NCBI GenBank assembly: GCA_965248395.1
Contig: OZ252103.1
Coordinates: forward strand, 372,001 to 436,000
Origin: JAAXHH01 sp965248395
Lineage (GTDB): Bacteria; JAAXHH01
DNA length: 64,000 bases
Direction of reading: 5' to 3'
Shown: in pieces, positions 7,967 to 16,233 of the stretch
How positions within the stretch are numbered: the stretch's first letter is position 1
Layout of the letters: each line of letters opens with the position of its first letter
The notes under the pieces: model-generated
Seen by the model: only the letters and a program-made list of their open reading frames with translations
Told to the model about the DNA's origin: nothing
The model's database searches: none
Translations under genes and position numbers: made by a program

Positions 7967-9187
7967 CTACAACACCGCTTCCAGTGTGTTGACGAAAGCC
8001 TCGTTCTCATCCTGGGTGCCGACGGTTACGCGCAAATGCTCCTTGAGCCCCCACCACTGGGCGTCGGCGATCCAGACATTCCGCTCCATGAGTCCATTGA
8101 AGACGGGTTCGATATCGCGTTTGAGATTGAACAGGACGAAACAGGAATCGCTGGGAACATACTCGATGCCTAATCGGTCGAAGGACCGGCCCAGGAAGTT
8201 CTTACCCTCCGCCACCGTCCTTCGGCTCCGCTCGTAATGGGCGTGGTCATCCAGGGCGGCTACAGCGGCGAAGGCGCCAAGCACGCTCGGGGGACCGCCC
8301 AGATTGTAAAGCGACAGTTTCCTTCTTATCCCGGGCGAGAGCACGGCGTAACCGACGCGCATTCCCGCCAGGCCGTATACCTTGGAAAACGTCCGGGATA
8401 CCAGCACGTTTTCGTGCTCGAGGGCCAGGTGAACCGCGTCGCGGTAGCCGGGATCGGCCGCGTAGTCGATGTACGCCTCGTCTATGAACACGGTGACATG
8501 CTTGGGAACGGACTGTACGAAATCCGCCAGCGCGTCATGGTCCACCACGGTGCTGGTCGGATTGTTGGGATTCGTGATCACCACGATCGTCGTGTTGTCG
8601 TTGATCCTGTCGAACATGGCGTTCAGGTTGTGCCGGTAGTCCCTGGTCAGGCGGACGTTTTGGACCTTGATATCGGCCTGTTCTTCTTCCTTGAAGCGCC
8701 GCCATACGTCCGCGGTATCGAAGTAGGCCGGCTGGGCCTGGACCATTTCCGCCTTCTCCCGGATGGTGGCCAGGCCCACCGCGTGGAGAATCGTGCTGGA
8801 ACCCGCGCTGAGGACCAACCGGCGTTTCTCCGTCACCTCTTCCCAGTTGTCCCACGCCGTCTTGGTTACGGGCATGCCGTGCTTCAGTTCAAGGGCATTG
8901 ATCAGGGCTTCCGCCGGGTCGGGTTGCAGGCTCCAGTTGTAGCGGTTGACGTCGAACATGCGCGCGGCGACTGCCTCGATCGCCCTTGGAGAAGGTCCGA
9001 GGGGGTTTTCGTTGGACGCCAGGTTCACGATCCCGGCTTTAACGCCGTGACCCTGTATGTCTTCCGGTTTCTTGCCCGACAGCAGCGCCTGCGCCATGAC
9101 CAGGGAATCGACGGTCAAAGCGCCCAGGCCTCCCAGCAGCGTCCCGGCGATGAATCCCCGGCGCGACAGGTTGGAATCAGGTTTCAT
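7967..9187 (-). CDS. HisC-like PLP aminotransferase with a Tat signal peptide
   Basis: A 406-residue fold-type I aminotransferase similar to histidinol-phosphate aminotransferases. The catalytic regions are LASNENPLGPSP, TNPNNPTST, FIDEAYIDY and SRTFSKVYGLAGMRVGY, whose Lys would hold PLP. The N-terminus MKPDSNLSRRGFIAG followed by a hydrophobic stretch is a classic twin-arginine export signal, so the enzyme probably folds with PLP in the cytoplasm and is exported. ATG 9187 follows AAGGAG and is preferred over an upstream ATG at 9223 that would add 12 residues and overlap the next gene. True histidine biosynthesis is unlikely for an exported enzyme; the substrate is unknown. Confidence 0.88.
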   Translation of the reverse strand: MKPDSNLSRRGFIAGTLLGGLGALTVDSLVMAQALLSGKKPEDIQGHGVKAGIVNLASNENPLGPSPRAIEAVAARMFDVNRYNWSLQPDPAEALINALELKHGMPVTKTAWDNWEEVTEKRRLVLSAGSSTILHAVGLATIREKAEMVQAQPAYFDTADVWRRFKEEEQADIKVQNVRLTRDYRHNLNAMFDRINDNTTIVVITNPNNPTSTVVDHDALADFVQSVPKHVTVFIDEAYIDYAADPGYRDAVHLALEHENVLVSRTFSKVYGLAGMRVGYAVLSPGIRRKLSLYNLGGPPSVLGAFAAVAALDDHAHYERSRRTVAEGKNFLGRSFDRLGIEYVPSDSCFVLFNLKRDIEPVFNGLMERNVWIADAQWWGLKEHLRVTVGTQDENEAFVNTLEAVL

Positions 9188-9215
9188 GGCGTTTCCACTC
9201 CTTTTTATGGCAGTT

Positions 9216-10574
9216 CTATGCACGGATCTTCTTCAACGTTTTCCGGATACTGTCCCACAGCGTATCCAACATGAGGTCCGTCTCTTCGCGAGTGATGACG
9301 AGGGGCGGCGCCAGGGCAATCCAGTTGGGATCGAAGCGCGTCAGCAGCCCATTCTCCAGCGCGGTCCGGCCCACTTCCACGCCGAACTTCAGCGAAGGGT
9401 CGAAGGGAGTGCGGGTTTCCGGATCCTCCACGAATTCAACGCCGGCCAGCAGGCCGCACCCCCGGATATCGCCCACGATCCCCAGTTCCCGGAGTCCCTC
9501 CAGCCGCTGGCGGAGATAGTCGCCCATCTCCCGCGAGCGAGCGCACAGGTCGCGGTCTTCGATCTCAGCCAGGTTCGCCAGGCCGGCGGCCGCGGCCAGC
9601 GGGTTGCCACCGAAGGTATGGCCGTGGGAAAACTCGACCTCGTCTTCTTCCCGTCCGAGGAAGGCGGCGGCGATGGAATCCCGGAAGGCGATCCCCGCCA
9701 GGGGTACGTACCCGCTGGACATGCCCTTGCCCATGCACAGGATATCGGGCGTCGCCTCAAAGGTCTGCGCCGCGAACATGCTGCCGGTTCGGCCGAAACC
9801 GGTGATGATTTCGTCGTAAATCAGGAGGATGTCATGCCGGGTACAGATGGTACGGAGTTCGGAAAGGTAGCCCGGAGGAGGCATGATGATGCCCCCGGTG
9901 TTTCCCACGGGTTCCAGGATGAGGGCGGCGATGGTTTCGGCGCCTTCCAGTTCGATGAGGTCCTCCACCGTACGCGCGCAGAAGACGTCGCAGTCCGGAA
10001 AGGTCTTTTCAAAGGGACACCGATAACAGGTCGGCGGATGGACGTGCATGAAGCCGTGCAGCGTGGGTTCGAACATGGTCTTCCGACGCCGCGTCCCCGT
10101 GGCCGACAGGGCGCCCATGGTCGCGCCGTGGTACCCGTGAAACCGGGAGATGACCTTGAACTTTCCGGGATTGCCGGTCTGCCTGTGATATTGCCTGGCT
10201 AGTTTCATGGCCGCCTCGGTGGCCTCCGAACCGCCGGACAACAGCTTGATCGTGTTCAGGTCCTCCGGCGTCACTTCCGACAACCGCCGGACCAGCTCGA
10301 TGGCAGGGGGATTGGTCGCGTGTAACGGAGGAGCGAAGGCCATCGTGTCCAGCTGCGCCTTGATCGCCTCAATGATCCGGCGATTGTTGTGGCCCGCGTT
10401 CACGGTGAAAATTCCGGATATGCCGTCCAGGATCCGTCGTCCGTGCACGTCTTCATACCAGACCCCGTCCGATTTCTGAATGACGAGGGGATCCTCGATG
10501 AAAGTCTCCATCTGGCGCAGGTCGAGAACGAGACGCCGCAGGGATTCAGGCGCGGTAAGGAGTTCGGTATTCAT
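9216..10574 (-). CDS. Class III PLP aminotransferase (omega-amino acid type)
   Basis: A 452-residue class III aminotransferase. It has the PLP phosphate loop SGGSEATEAAMKLARQYH, the HGYHGATMGALS segment, LILEPVGNTGG, the PLP-contacting Asp in LIYDEIITGFGRTG, and the Schiff-base Lys in CMGKGMSSGYVPL. The HTFGGNPLAAAA segment completes the family pattern. A Cys-rich patch (CYRCPFEKTFPDCDVFC) after residue 180 is found in several members of the 4-aminobutyrate/putrescine/taurine-pyruvate branch. It is the first gene of the nine-gene minus-strand run and would move amino groups from an omega-amino compound to a keto acid. The exact substrate is not deducible. Confidence 0.9.
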   Translation of the reverse strand: MNTELLTAPESLRRLVLDLRQMETFIEDPLVIQKSDGVWYEDVHGRRILDGISGIFTVNAGHNNRRIIEAIKAQLDTMAFAPPLHATNPPAIELVRRLSEVTPEDLNTIKLLSGGSEATEAAMKLARQYHRQTGNPGKFKVISRFHGYHGATMGALSATGTRRRKTMFEPTLHGFMHVHPPTCYRCPFEKTFPDCDVFCARTVEDLIELEGAETIAALILEPVGNTGGIIMPPPGYLSELRTICTRHDILLIYDEIITGFGRTGSMFAAQTFEATPDILCMGKGMSSGYVPLAGIAFRDSIAAAFLGREEDEVEFSHGHTFGGNPLAAAAGLANLAEIEDRDLCARSREMGDYLRQRLEGLRELGIVGDIRGCGLLAGVEFVEDPETRTPFDPSLKFGVEVGRTALENGLLTRFDPNWIALAPPLVITREETDLMLDTLWDSIRKTLKKIRA

Positions 10575-10646
10575 GGCGCTATTGCGTAATCGCGGGCATC
10601 GCGAGGGGACCGCCTGCCCGCGGGTTGATATGGGTCAATGGGCGTA

Positions 10647-11129
10647 TCAGTACAATTTGTCGATGACGACGTCCGCCCCGCTGTTCCCAATGACCACCCG
10701 GGGGATGACCCCCTCCATGTCCCCGGCCTGGGGGACGCCGGCGTTTCCATCCAGGTCGATGCGCGCGACGATGGAAACCTCTCCCGAAAAAGGCAGGCCC
10801 TGCACCATCTGGTCGGTTCCGGTCAACGTGTAAGACATGGGAAACTGCAGGCGCTTCATCCGCTGGACGGCCACGGGCGGGCCGGTCTCGCCCCGTTTCG
10901 CCATGATGTACAGGGTCTCGGACCCCCTGAGGCGCGAGAATAGTTCCGGCGTGATGTCGATGGTTCCCGATATGCTCCCGCCATTACTCGGGACGAAGGC
11001 GGTTTGCTGCTCAAGGAAGGACCTCCCGGACGTCTGTCCGGTATCTTCGGGCAGCGGACGCAGATTCTGATCGCATCCGGACCAGATGAACACACCCAGC
11101 AATAGTAATTTGAAATGGACTGCCCGCAT
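10647..11129 (-). CDS. Lipoprotein with a CcmI/CycH-type Ig-like C-terminal domain
   Basis: With the start at 11129 the protein has 160 residues and a normal lipoprotein signal peptide ending in lipobox IWSGC (Cys19). An in-frame ATG at 11183 would add 18 residues, but its GGAGG abuts the ATG. The mature part, from GSISGTIDITPELF on, carries elements typical of the C-terminal domain of cytochrome c maturation factor CcmI/CycH: TLYIMAKRGETGPPVAVQR, then FPMSYTLTGTDQM, then VSIVARIDLDGNAGVPQAGD and a GDMEGVIP end. The TPR and membrane parts of CcmI are absent and no other ccm gene is nearby. It may be a lone envelope protein using this fold. The family link is by pattern recognition. Confidence 0.6.
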   Translation of the reverse strand: MRAVHFKLLLLGVFIWSGCDQNLRPLPEDTGQTSGRSFLEQQTAFVPSNGGSISGTIDITPELFSRLRGSETLYIMAKRGETGPPVAVQRMKRLQFPMSYTLTGTDQMVQGLPFSGEVSIVARIDLDGNAGVPQAGDMEGVIPRVVIGNSGADVVIDKLY

Positions 11130-11479
11130 GGTTTTCGAGGTCCGGACTCCCGGGATAACCCTGTATTTACTGGTGTTTTTCATCCTCCGAGTACTCCGGA
11201 TAGTCTAGACGAAACCCCGGCCGTTGTCAACCTCTATGTACCCGATCGGCCAAGAAGAAAAGCCTTGACTTGGCCTGTTGAATAAACCTAACATGGGACT
11301 TTGTTATCGGCTCCGGTCTCGGGGTTGGTTGGCACGGTATAACAGGCAGGCGAAGCGCGAGCGCTCATCTCCTTCGTCATGCCCGCCAAAGGTGGAATGG
11401 TCTCACCCGATTCCACCCCCTCAATACCATACACCGGGTTATTTTTCTAACGGTTCCAGGGAACCAGGGCGGAACAGTC
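11130..11479. promoter_or_regulatory. Divergent intergenic region with a candidate plus-strand promoter
   Basis: About 350 bases separate the minus-strand lipoprotein from the plus-strand cold-shock/VOC gene. No credible small gene is seen. A weak sigma-70-like element for the plus-strand genes is TTGACT at 11265-11270 with TAACAT at 11289-11294 (18-base spacer). The bases just before the ATG at 11480 (CGGAACAGTC) contain no strong Shine-Dalgarno sequence. The assignment is a visual match only. Confidence 0.3.
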
Positions 11480-12115
11480 ATGCCTCAAGGTACGATTTCC
11501 AGGCTGAACCACACCAGGGGATACGGGTTCATCAACACGCCCGAGAACGAGGACCTTTTTTTCCATCGATCCAATATAAAGGATGCGCAGTTTTCCCTGC
11601 TGCAGGTCGGCGACCGGGTGGCGTATTCCGTTCAGTTCACCTCCCGCGGTCCCCGGGCTGACCATGTGCTGGTCCAGAGCCAGTCTACGAGACTCCAGGT
11701 AAACCTGGCCGTGAAGGATCTGCGGGCGTCCGCCGCTTTCTACACGGAGACATTAGATTTCAAGGAACTGGCGAACAATCCCGGCTATATCCTTCTTCAA
11801 CGAAGTGCCCTGATCCTGGGACTGAAGACGGATGAACTGCTCTGGTATCCAGACCCCGGGGAACAGCCCGTCGAGTCGCTCGTTAGGGGCGTGGGGGTCG
11901 AACTGGTCCTGGAGATTACGGACATCGATCAATTCCACTCCCGAATGCAACAGATCGGAGTGGCCATCCACGAACCGTTGAAAGAACAGCCCTGGGGCGC
12001 CACGGACTTTCGCATGCTCGACCCGGATGGATACTATTGGCGCATCACGTCCCCCCGCGAACTGGATGTTGTCCCGGTCGACGAAGAAGAGCCTTTGGAA
12101 GGAGAACCCGCATGA
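11480..12115 (+). CDS. Fusion of a cold-shock domain and a glyoxalase/VOC domain
   Basis: A 211-residue protein with two recognisable parts. Residues 3-63 form a cold-shock OB fold: GTISRLNHTRGYGFI carries the RNP1-like motif and EDLFFHRS the RNP2-like motif, followed by VGDRVAYSV and RGPRADHV as in CspA relatives. Residues 70-190 form a vicinal-oxygen-chelate (glyoxalase-like) domain: VNLAVKDLRASAAFYTETLDF at the start and FRMLDPDGYYWRIT at the end, where metal or substrate ligands usually lie. The reading frame is continuous with no stop or frameshift between the parts. It overlaps the next gene by four bases (ATGA). Function is unknown; an RNA- or ssDNA-binding protein with a small-molecule domain is an inference. 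Confidence 0.85.
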   Translation: MPQGTISRLNHTRGYGFINTPENEDLFFHRSNIKDAQFSLLQVGDRVAYSVQFTSRGPRADHVLVQSQSTRLQVNLAVKDLRASAAFYTETLDFKELANNPGYILLQRSALILGLKTDELLWYPDPGEQPVESLVRGVGVELVLEITDIDQFHSRMQQIGVAIHEPLKEQPWGATDFRMLDPDGYYWRITSPRELDVVPVDEEEPLEGEPA

Positions 12116-12849
12116 GTTTTCTGGGTATCGATATCGGCGGGACGGGCATCAAGGGGGCGCCGGTCTGCCTGGAAACCGGAAAACTCGAGACGGAACGGTT
12201 CAGGATCCCCACGCCCAAACCTGCCACCCCGGAGAAGGTCATCGGTACCGCGGCGGAAATCGTCCGGCACTTCGACTTGCAGGGTCCCGTGGGTTTCGGT
12301 TTCCCGGCGGTGATTAAGAACGGTACGGTGCGGACCGCCGCGAACATCGACTCATCGTGGATCGGCGTAAATGCCGCCGAACTGATGGAGCGGGCGACGA
12401 ACCGGCCGGTCGTTTTTCTGAACGACGCGGATGCCGCTGGAATAGCGGAAATGCGGTTCGGGGCAGGCAGGGACAGGGACGGCGTGGTGGTCATCGCGAC
12501 CCTGGGCACCGGCATCGGCACCTCCCTGTTCATCGACGGCGCGCTCGTGCCCGGTACGGAATTCGGACATTTAGAGATGAATGGACGCGTGGCGGAGAAA
12601 TACGCGGCGGAAAGCGTTCGGAAGGCGAAGGGACTGAGCTGGCTGGAATGGGGAGGCCGCGTGAACGAGTACCTGTGCAAGCTGGACGAGTTGGTCCGGC
12701 CGGACCTCATCATCGTGGGCGGCGGCGCAAGCAACAGGTACGAAAAGTTTTCTCCGTGCTTCACCGTGGAGACCGAGGTCGTGCCCGCCCAGCTGAGAAA
12801 CCAGGCCGGCATCATCGGAGCGGCCCTGGCCGCGCAAAAAAGCGGGTGA
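12112..12849 (+). CDS. ppgK: Polyphosphate glucokinase (ROK family)
   Basis: A 245-residue ROK-family kinase. The N-terminal phosphate-binding motif is LGIDIGGTGIKGAPV, followed by RIPTPKPATPEKV, VGFGFPAVIKNGTVRTAANI and SWIGVNA, which are the features that set polyphosphate-glucose phosphotransferases apart from ATP glucokinases. LNDADAAGIAEM supplies the catalytic Asp region and VIATLGTGIGTSLF the second phosphate loop. The family phosphorylates glucose with polyphosphate and often also ATP. The ATG overlaps the stop of the preceding fusion gene and follows GGAAGGAGA, so translation is coupled. It could phosphorylate glucose released by the glycosidases in this region. Confidence 0.9.
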   Translation: MSFLGIDIGGTGIKGAPVCLETGKLETERFRIPTPKPATPEKVIGTAAEIVRHFDLQGPVGFGFPAVIKNGTVRTAANIDSSWIGVNAAELMERATNRPVVFLNDADAAGIAEMRFGAGRDRDGVVVIATLGTGIGTSLFIDGALVPGTEFGHLEMNGRVAEKYAAESVRKAKGLSWLEWGGRVNEYLCKLDELVRPDLIIVGGGASNRYEKFSPCFTVETEVVPAQLRNQAGIIGAALAAQKSG

Positions 12850-12876
12850 CCTGCTGGTTCGACGGAAGCGCTGTTC

Positions 12877-13545
12877 ATGTCGATACTTACCAAGTCGAAA
12901 CTGTTTCCCATGCTGCCCGGGGATGTCCGCGGGTACGTGACCGAATACCACCGCCTGTCCTCGTCCAGCCGTCTCAAAAACAGGAAACAGGCCGGGGAGT
13001 TCATCCTTGAACGGTGTTTCGTCTCGGTTTTCTCCGGAACCGAACTACCCAGCATCCAGGAAGCAATAGAAGGCAGGACCGATAACCCCGGCGGTGGAAA
13101 CCGAATCAGTTCGGGACAGGGTATCGCCAGCATCTGGTTGAATGACCTTCCGGAAGCCGTTCCCTGTCTCTTCGGCATATTCGTGAAGCGGAAACCGACA
13201 CTGGTCACCCGGAGGCATTGGGCAGCCCTGCTGGCCATGGAAGGGGAAGGTTTTCAGGAAGCCCGTGAGCGCAGCCGGATTTCTCCAGCGGCTTTTAGCC
13301 TGGCCGACTGCATTGAGCGGGACGGCCCCGCCACGAGCCGATCGCGAAGCGCCTGGCTCGTAGGCGCCGTAGATTCCGCAGGCGCAGTCGATGAAAAGGC
13401 GGTCTACCGGTGGTTCGGATGGGCCCGTTCCATGACGGGCGCCCTCATGAACGAAGCACTCTTGTTGGAAGAATGCTTCAGGGTGGACGGTCCCAATCCC
13501 GTAATCATATCCAGCGCCCTGGCCGAAATCTGGCCGAAGGCATAA
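12877..13545 (+). CDS. Hypothetical protein
   Basis: A 222-residue protein I do not recognise. It is probably cytoplasmic: no signal peptide or membrane segment is visible. The N-terminal third is basic and helical (LKNRKQAGEFILERCF), the middle has FVKRKPTLVTRRHWAALLAMEGEGF, and the C-terminal third is helical (VYRWFGWARSMTGALMNEALLLEECF). It lies in a plus-strand run between ppgK (27-base gap) and the DNA methyltransferase (7-base gap), so it is probably co-transcribed with both. Coding is supported by the strand run and tight spacing. Confidence 0.65.
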   Translation: MSILTKSKLFPMLPGDVRGYVTEYHRLSSSSRLKNRKQAGEFILERCFVSVFSGTELPSIQEAIEGRTDNPGGGNRISSGQGIASIWLNDLPEAVPCLFGIFVKRKPTLVTRRHWAALLAMEGEGFQEARERSRISPAAFSLADCIERDGPATSRSRSAWLVGAVDSAGAVDEKAVYRWFGWARSMTGALMNEALLLEECFRVDGPNPVIISSALAEIWPKA

Positions 13546-13552
13546 CCCGGTT

Positions 13553-14323
13553 ATGCGCCTTTACCATGATGACGACCAGATCCAGCTGTGGCTGGGCGAC
13601 GCACGTAACATGGACCCGTTTCCCGATGGGTGTGCCGGCCTGGTGCTGACCTGTCCGCCCTGGTACGACAGCGGCGACTACGGCCATCCGGACCAGATCG
13701 GATTCGGCCAGTCCTATGCCGGTTTCCAGGCTTCGCTCGCCGAGGTCTGGGCGCACTGCCACCGCTGCCTGATGCCCGGCAGGGCGATCATCGTCTGGAT
13801 TGCAGACCTGCTGTGGCGGGAAGAGCCGGTCGCTCTGGTGGCGGACACGCATCGCGGTCTCCAGGAGGCCGGTTTTCTGTACCAGGCGACTTACTACTGG
13901 TTTGAAACCAGGAAAAGCGCGAGAGAAGCGGACGGGGAAGAGCGCGTTCCGCTGAATTGCCGGCCGAAAGTGCACGCCGAGACAATCCTGGTGTACCGAA
14001 AGCCCGGTGAACCCGATGCGCCGGCGCCCGATGTCCTTAAAAAAAGCCGCGTCCCCGAGGACGAATGGAGGGCGGGCCGACAGGCCGTGTGGATGCCCGA
14101 CGACAAACTGGAACACCCCTACAAACGCCTCATCCGCCTCTGGTCTTACGCGGGCGACACGGTCCTCAACCCCTTCTCGGGGCAGGGAACCATCGCCCTG
14201 AACGCCCGGTCGCTGGAACGCAGTTGCATCACGGTGGAACTGAATCCCGATTCCTGCCGCCATATCGCCGCGCTCATCGCCGCTCCTCAGCCATCATGTT
14301 CAGCCAGCAGGCGCCGCAGGTAG
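13553..14323 (+). CDS. Site-specific DNA methyltransferase (beta class, N4-cytosine or N6-adenine)
   Basis: A 256-residue amino-methyltransferase. Catalytic motif IV, TCPPWY, lies at residues 33-38 and the S-adenosylmethionine-binding motif I, NPFSGQGTI, at 206-214. This order (IV before I) is that of the beta class of DNA amino-methyltransferases. The TCPPWY form is compatible with either N4-cytosine or N6-adenine methylation. It follows the hypothetical gene by 7 bases. No restriction endonuclease or specificity subunit is adjacent, so it is an orphan modification enzyme. The last 37 bases overlap, tail to tail, the end of the minus-strand TIM-barrel gene; the basic tail SCSASRRRR comes from that overlap. 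Confidence 0.85.
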   Translation: MRLYHDDDQIQLWLGDARNMDPFPDGCAGLVLTCPPWYDSGDYGHPDQIGFGQSYAGFQASLAEVWAHCHRCLMPGRAIIVWIADLLWREEPVALVADTHRGLQEAGFLYQATYYWFETRKSAREADGEERVPLNCRPKVHAETILVYRKPGEPDAPAPDVLKKSRVPEDEWRAGRQAVWMPDDKLEHPYKRLIRLWSYAGDTVLNPFSGQGTIALNARSLERSCITVELNPDSCRHIAALIAAPQPSCSASRRRR

Positions 14324-15123
14324 GAGACGGCCTTGGGCACCGCGGTCTCCTCGGCTTCGACGACCTGGCCTTCGAACACGACCGACATCCAGCCGTTGAA
14401 CCCGACTTTCTTCAGGATCGCGAGTATGCGGGGATAGTCCAGCCACGCCTCCACGCCGGACTGGATACGGTAGATCTTCGCCCGGACGTGCACGGCGTAA
14501 GGAGCGCTTTTTTCCATGCTCCCGTAAAAATCGTAGGCGGGGTCCGGTTTTCCTCTCGCGCCCGAAGCGCCAGGTGATCCGGCGTACTGTCCCGTGTCCA
14601 GTATGTGGGTGAAACTGGGGTGGTCCACCTGGTTGAGGATCCGTACGACGTCATCGCCGGTACGGGTCACGCATCCATGGTTGTGGTTGTGCAGCCCTAC
14701 CGCCACTCCCCGGGCGGCCGCGTGTTCTACAACCTCCGATATGGCGCATATCATCCGGGACCAGATGACGGACGCGGGGGTATCGTCCCGTTCCCACGCG
14801 GCGAAGATGCGCACCATCGGCGCATGCAGCCGCGCAGCGACGTCTATCCAGTGTTTTACCATCTCGATCTCGGCGGAGATCTCCCCGACCGGTTTGCCGA
14901 AGTCGTTGCTGATGCCCAGGTACGAGATGGCCAGCCCCCGTTGCAGACACCGCATGCGTACGTCCCGCAGGTACGCGTCGTCTTCCGAAGCCAGCGCCCT
15001 GGTATGAATGTCGATGCCGTCCAGCCCCAGTTCTCGGGCCCGGTCTATGAAGTCGTACAGGTCCATGCGCCCTTCCGCCATGGCCGTGCTGTAGCTGAGA
15101 GACATGCAGCCGAGCTTGATCAC
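14287..15123 (-). CDS. Sugar phosphate isomerase/epimerase-like TIM barrel protein
   Basis: A 278-residue protein of the xylose-isomerase-like TIM-barrel family (AP endonuclease 2 family fold). It starts LGCMSLSYSTAM and shows strands and ligand positions typical of the family: LGLDGIDIHT, GLAISYLGIS, VGLHNHNHG (metal-binding region), THILDTGQY, AVHVRAKIY and MSVVFEGQVVEAEE. Such proteins isomerise or epimerise sugars or keto-polyols using a divalent metal. Its start overlaps the stop of the upstream unknown gene by four bases (15120-15123). The substrate is unknown. Confidence 0.85.
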   Translation of the reverse strand: MIKLGCMSLSYSTAMAEGRMDLYDFIDRARELGLDGIDIHTRALASEDDAYLRDVRMRCLQRGLAISYLGISNDFGKPVGEISAEIEMVKHWIDVAARLHAPMVRIFAAWERDDTPASVIWSRMICAISEVVEHAAARGVAVGLHNHNHGCVTRTGDDVVRILNQVDHPSFTHILDTGQYAGSPGASGARGKPDPAYDFYGSMEKSAPYAVHVRAKIYRIQSGVEAWLDYPRILAILKKVGFNGWMSVVFEGQVVEAEETAVPKAVSYLRRLLAEHDG

Positions 15124-16196
15124 TTCGCGGAGTCCTCCTTGTCGCTGTCCTGGTTCCCGCCGGCCTGGTTGCCATCCATCGAGCAGGACTGCTCCAGGAA
15201 ATAGACCATCACGTACTCTTCGGCCGTGCGCTTGGGACCGGGCAGGTTACGTAACTGGCGGGCATGGGCTTCGAGATGTCGCTTGACGAAGAACAGGTAG
15301 AGTTGTGTCACGAAATCGGTCGCCGTATGATTATACAGGTAGGTGGGCGGCAGCGAGAGGGTGGTGCCCAACCGGACGTCCTCCTCCGGTTTTTCCTGCC
15401 CCTTCAACAGCCTGTCGTTCAATGATTCGAGTTCTTCGGTGGATATGCTGAAGAGAAACTCGCGAAAGGCCTGCAGTTCTTCCGGCGGGCAGGTCTTCCT
15501 GGAGAAATAGTCGAGGAACCGGATGTCGCCGCCGGCGCGCATCAGGGCGAATATCTCGGACACGCCCATCAGGGTGCCCAGTTGCACGGTGGTCTGCCGC
15601 CGGGCTTCCCACGTGGCCTCCAGGACGGGCAGGAAGGCTTCGATATGCCGGGAGAACCGGTCTTCCCAAAGGTGGGTCAGGGCGGTGGCCGCCTTCGTCC
15701 GGACCGCGCGGCCGAGGCTGTCATCGCAGACGATGGCGATCAATAGCGATTCAATCACCTTGTTGTGTATGCTCTGGCTGATCCTGCAGCCGATGGCGTC
15801 TTCCACGGCCGTGAAGTCGGTCCGGCCTCCCAGCGCCTCCTGGACGACCTGGTGCAACAGCCTGAACAGGTTCAACCGGGCCATGACGTACACCTGCCCG
15901 ACGGCAGCCCGCATGGGGAGCAGCATGTCGACCGTGAACAACGTGGCGTTGGACAGGGCCTCGATGAGTGAAGCGCTGTCCCGCCGCTGAAGTCCGAGGG
16001 ACTGACTTTCCAACACGGAAGGATAGGCGTTCATCACCTTCGCCAGGTCGCTCAACCGGGCGATGGATTCGCAAATCGCCTGTTCCAGGTGCGCGGCGTG
16101 GGGGTTCCTGCTTTCCTTAAGCGATTCGGCGATATCCCGGATCAGCCGCTTTTCGTCGTGAGTAAGGACGGGCGTATCGAGGGTGGTTGTGTCCAA
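15120..16196 (-). CDS. Hypothetical helical protein
   Basis: A 358-residue protein that I do not recognise. It looks entirely alpha-helical and soluble: long stretches such as LTHDEKRLIRDIAESLKE and VIESLLIAIVCDDSLGRAVR alternate with short loops, which could be a HEAT-like or other helical repeat array. The end is low-complexity and charged (GGNQDSDKEDSAK). No catalytic motif is visible. It overlaps the downstream isomerase gene by four bases, so the two are co-expressed. Coding is supported by the overlap and the long frame. Confidence 0.75.
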   Translation of the reverse strand: MDTTTLDTPVLTHDEKRLIRDIAESLKESRNPHAAHLEQAICESIARLSDLAKVMNAYPSVLESQSLGLQRRDSASLIEALSNATLFTVDMLLPMRAAVGQVYVMARLNLFRLLHQVVQEALGGRTDFTAVEDAIGCRISQSIHNKVIESLLIAIVCDDSLGRAVRTKAATALTHLWEDRFSRHIEAFLPVLEATWEARRQTTVQLGTLMGVSEIFALMRAGGDIRFLDYFSRKTCPPEELQAFREFLFSISTEELESLNDRLLKGQEKPEEDVRLGTTLSLPPTYLYNHTATDFVTQLYLFFVKRHLEAHARQLRNLPGPKRTAEEYVMVYFLEQSCSMDGNQAGGNQDSDKEDSAK

Positions 16197-16233
16197 CGTT
16201 ATCTTATTACCCTGCGCGCTGGGGGCGCGCTTG

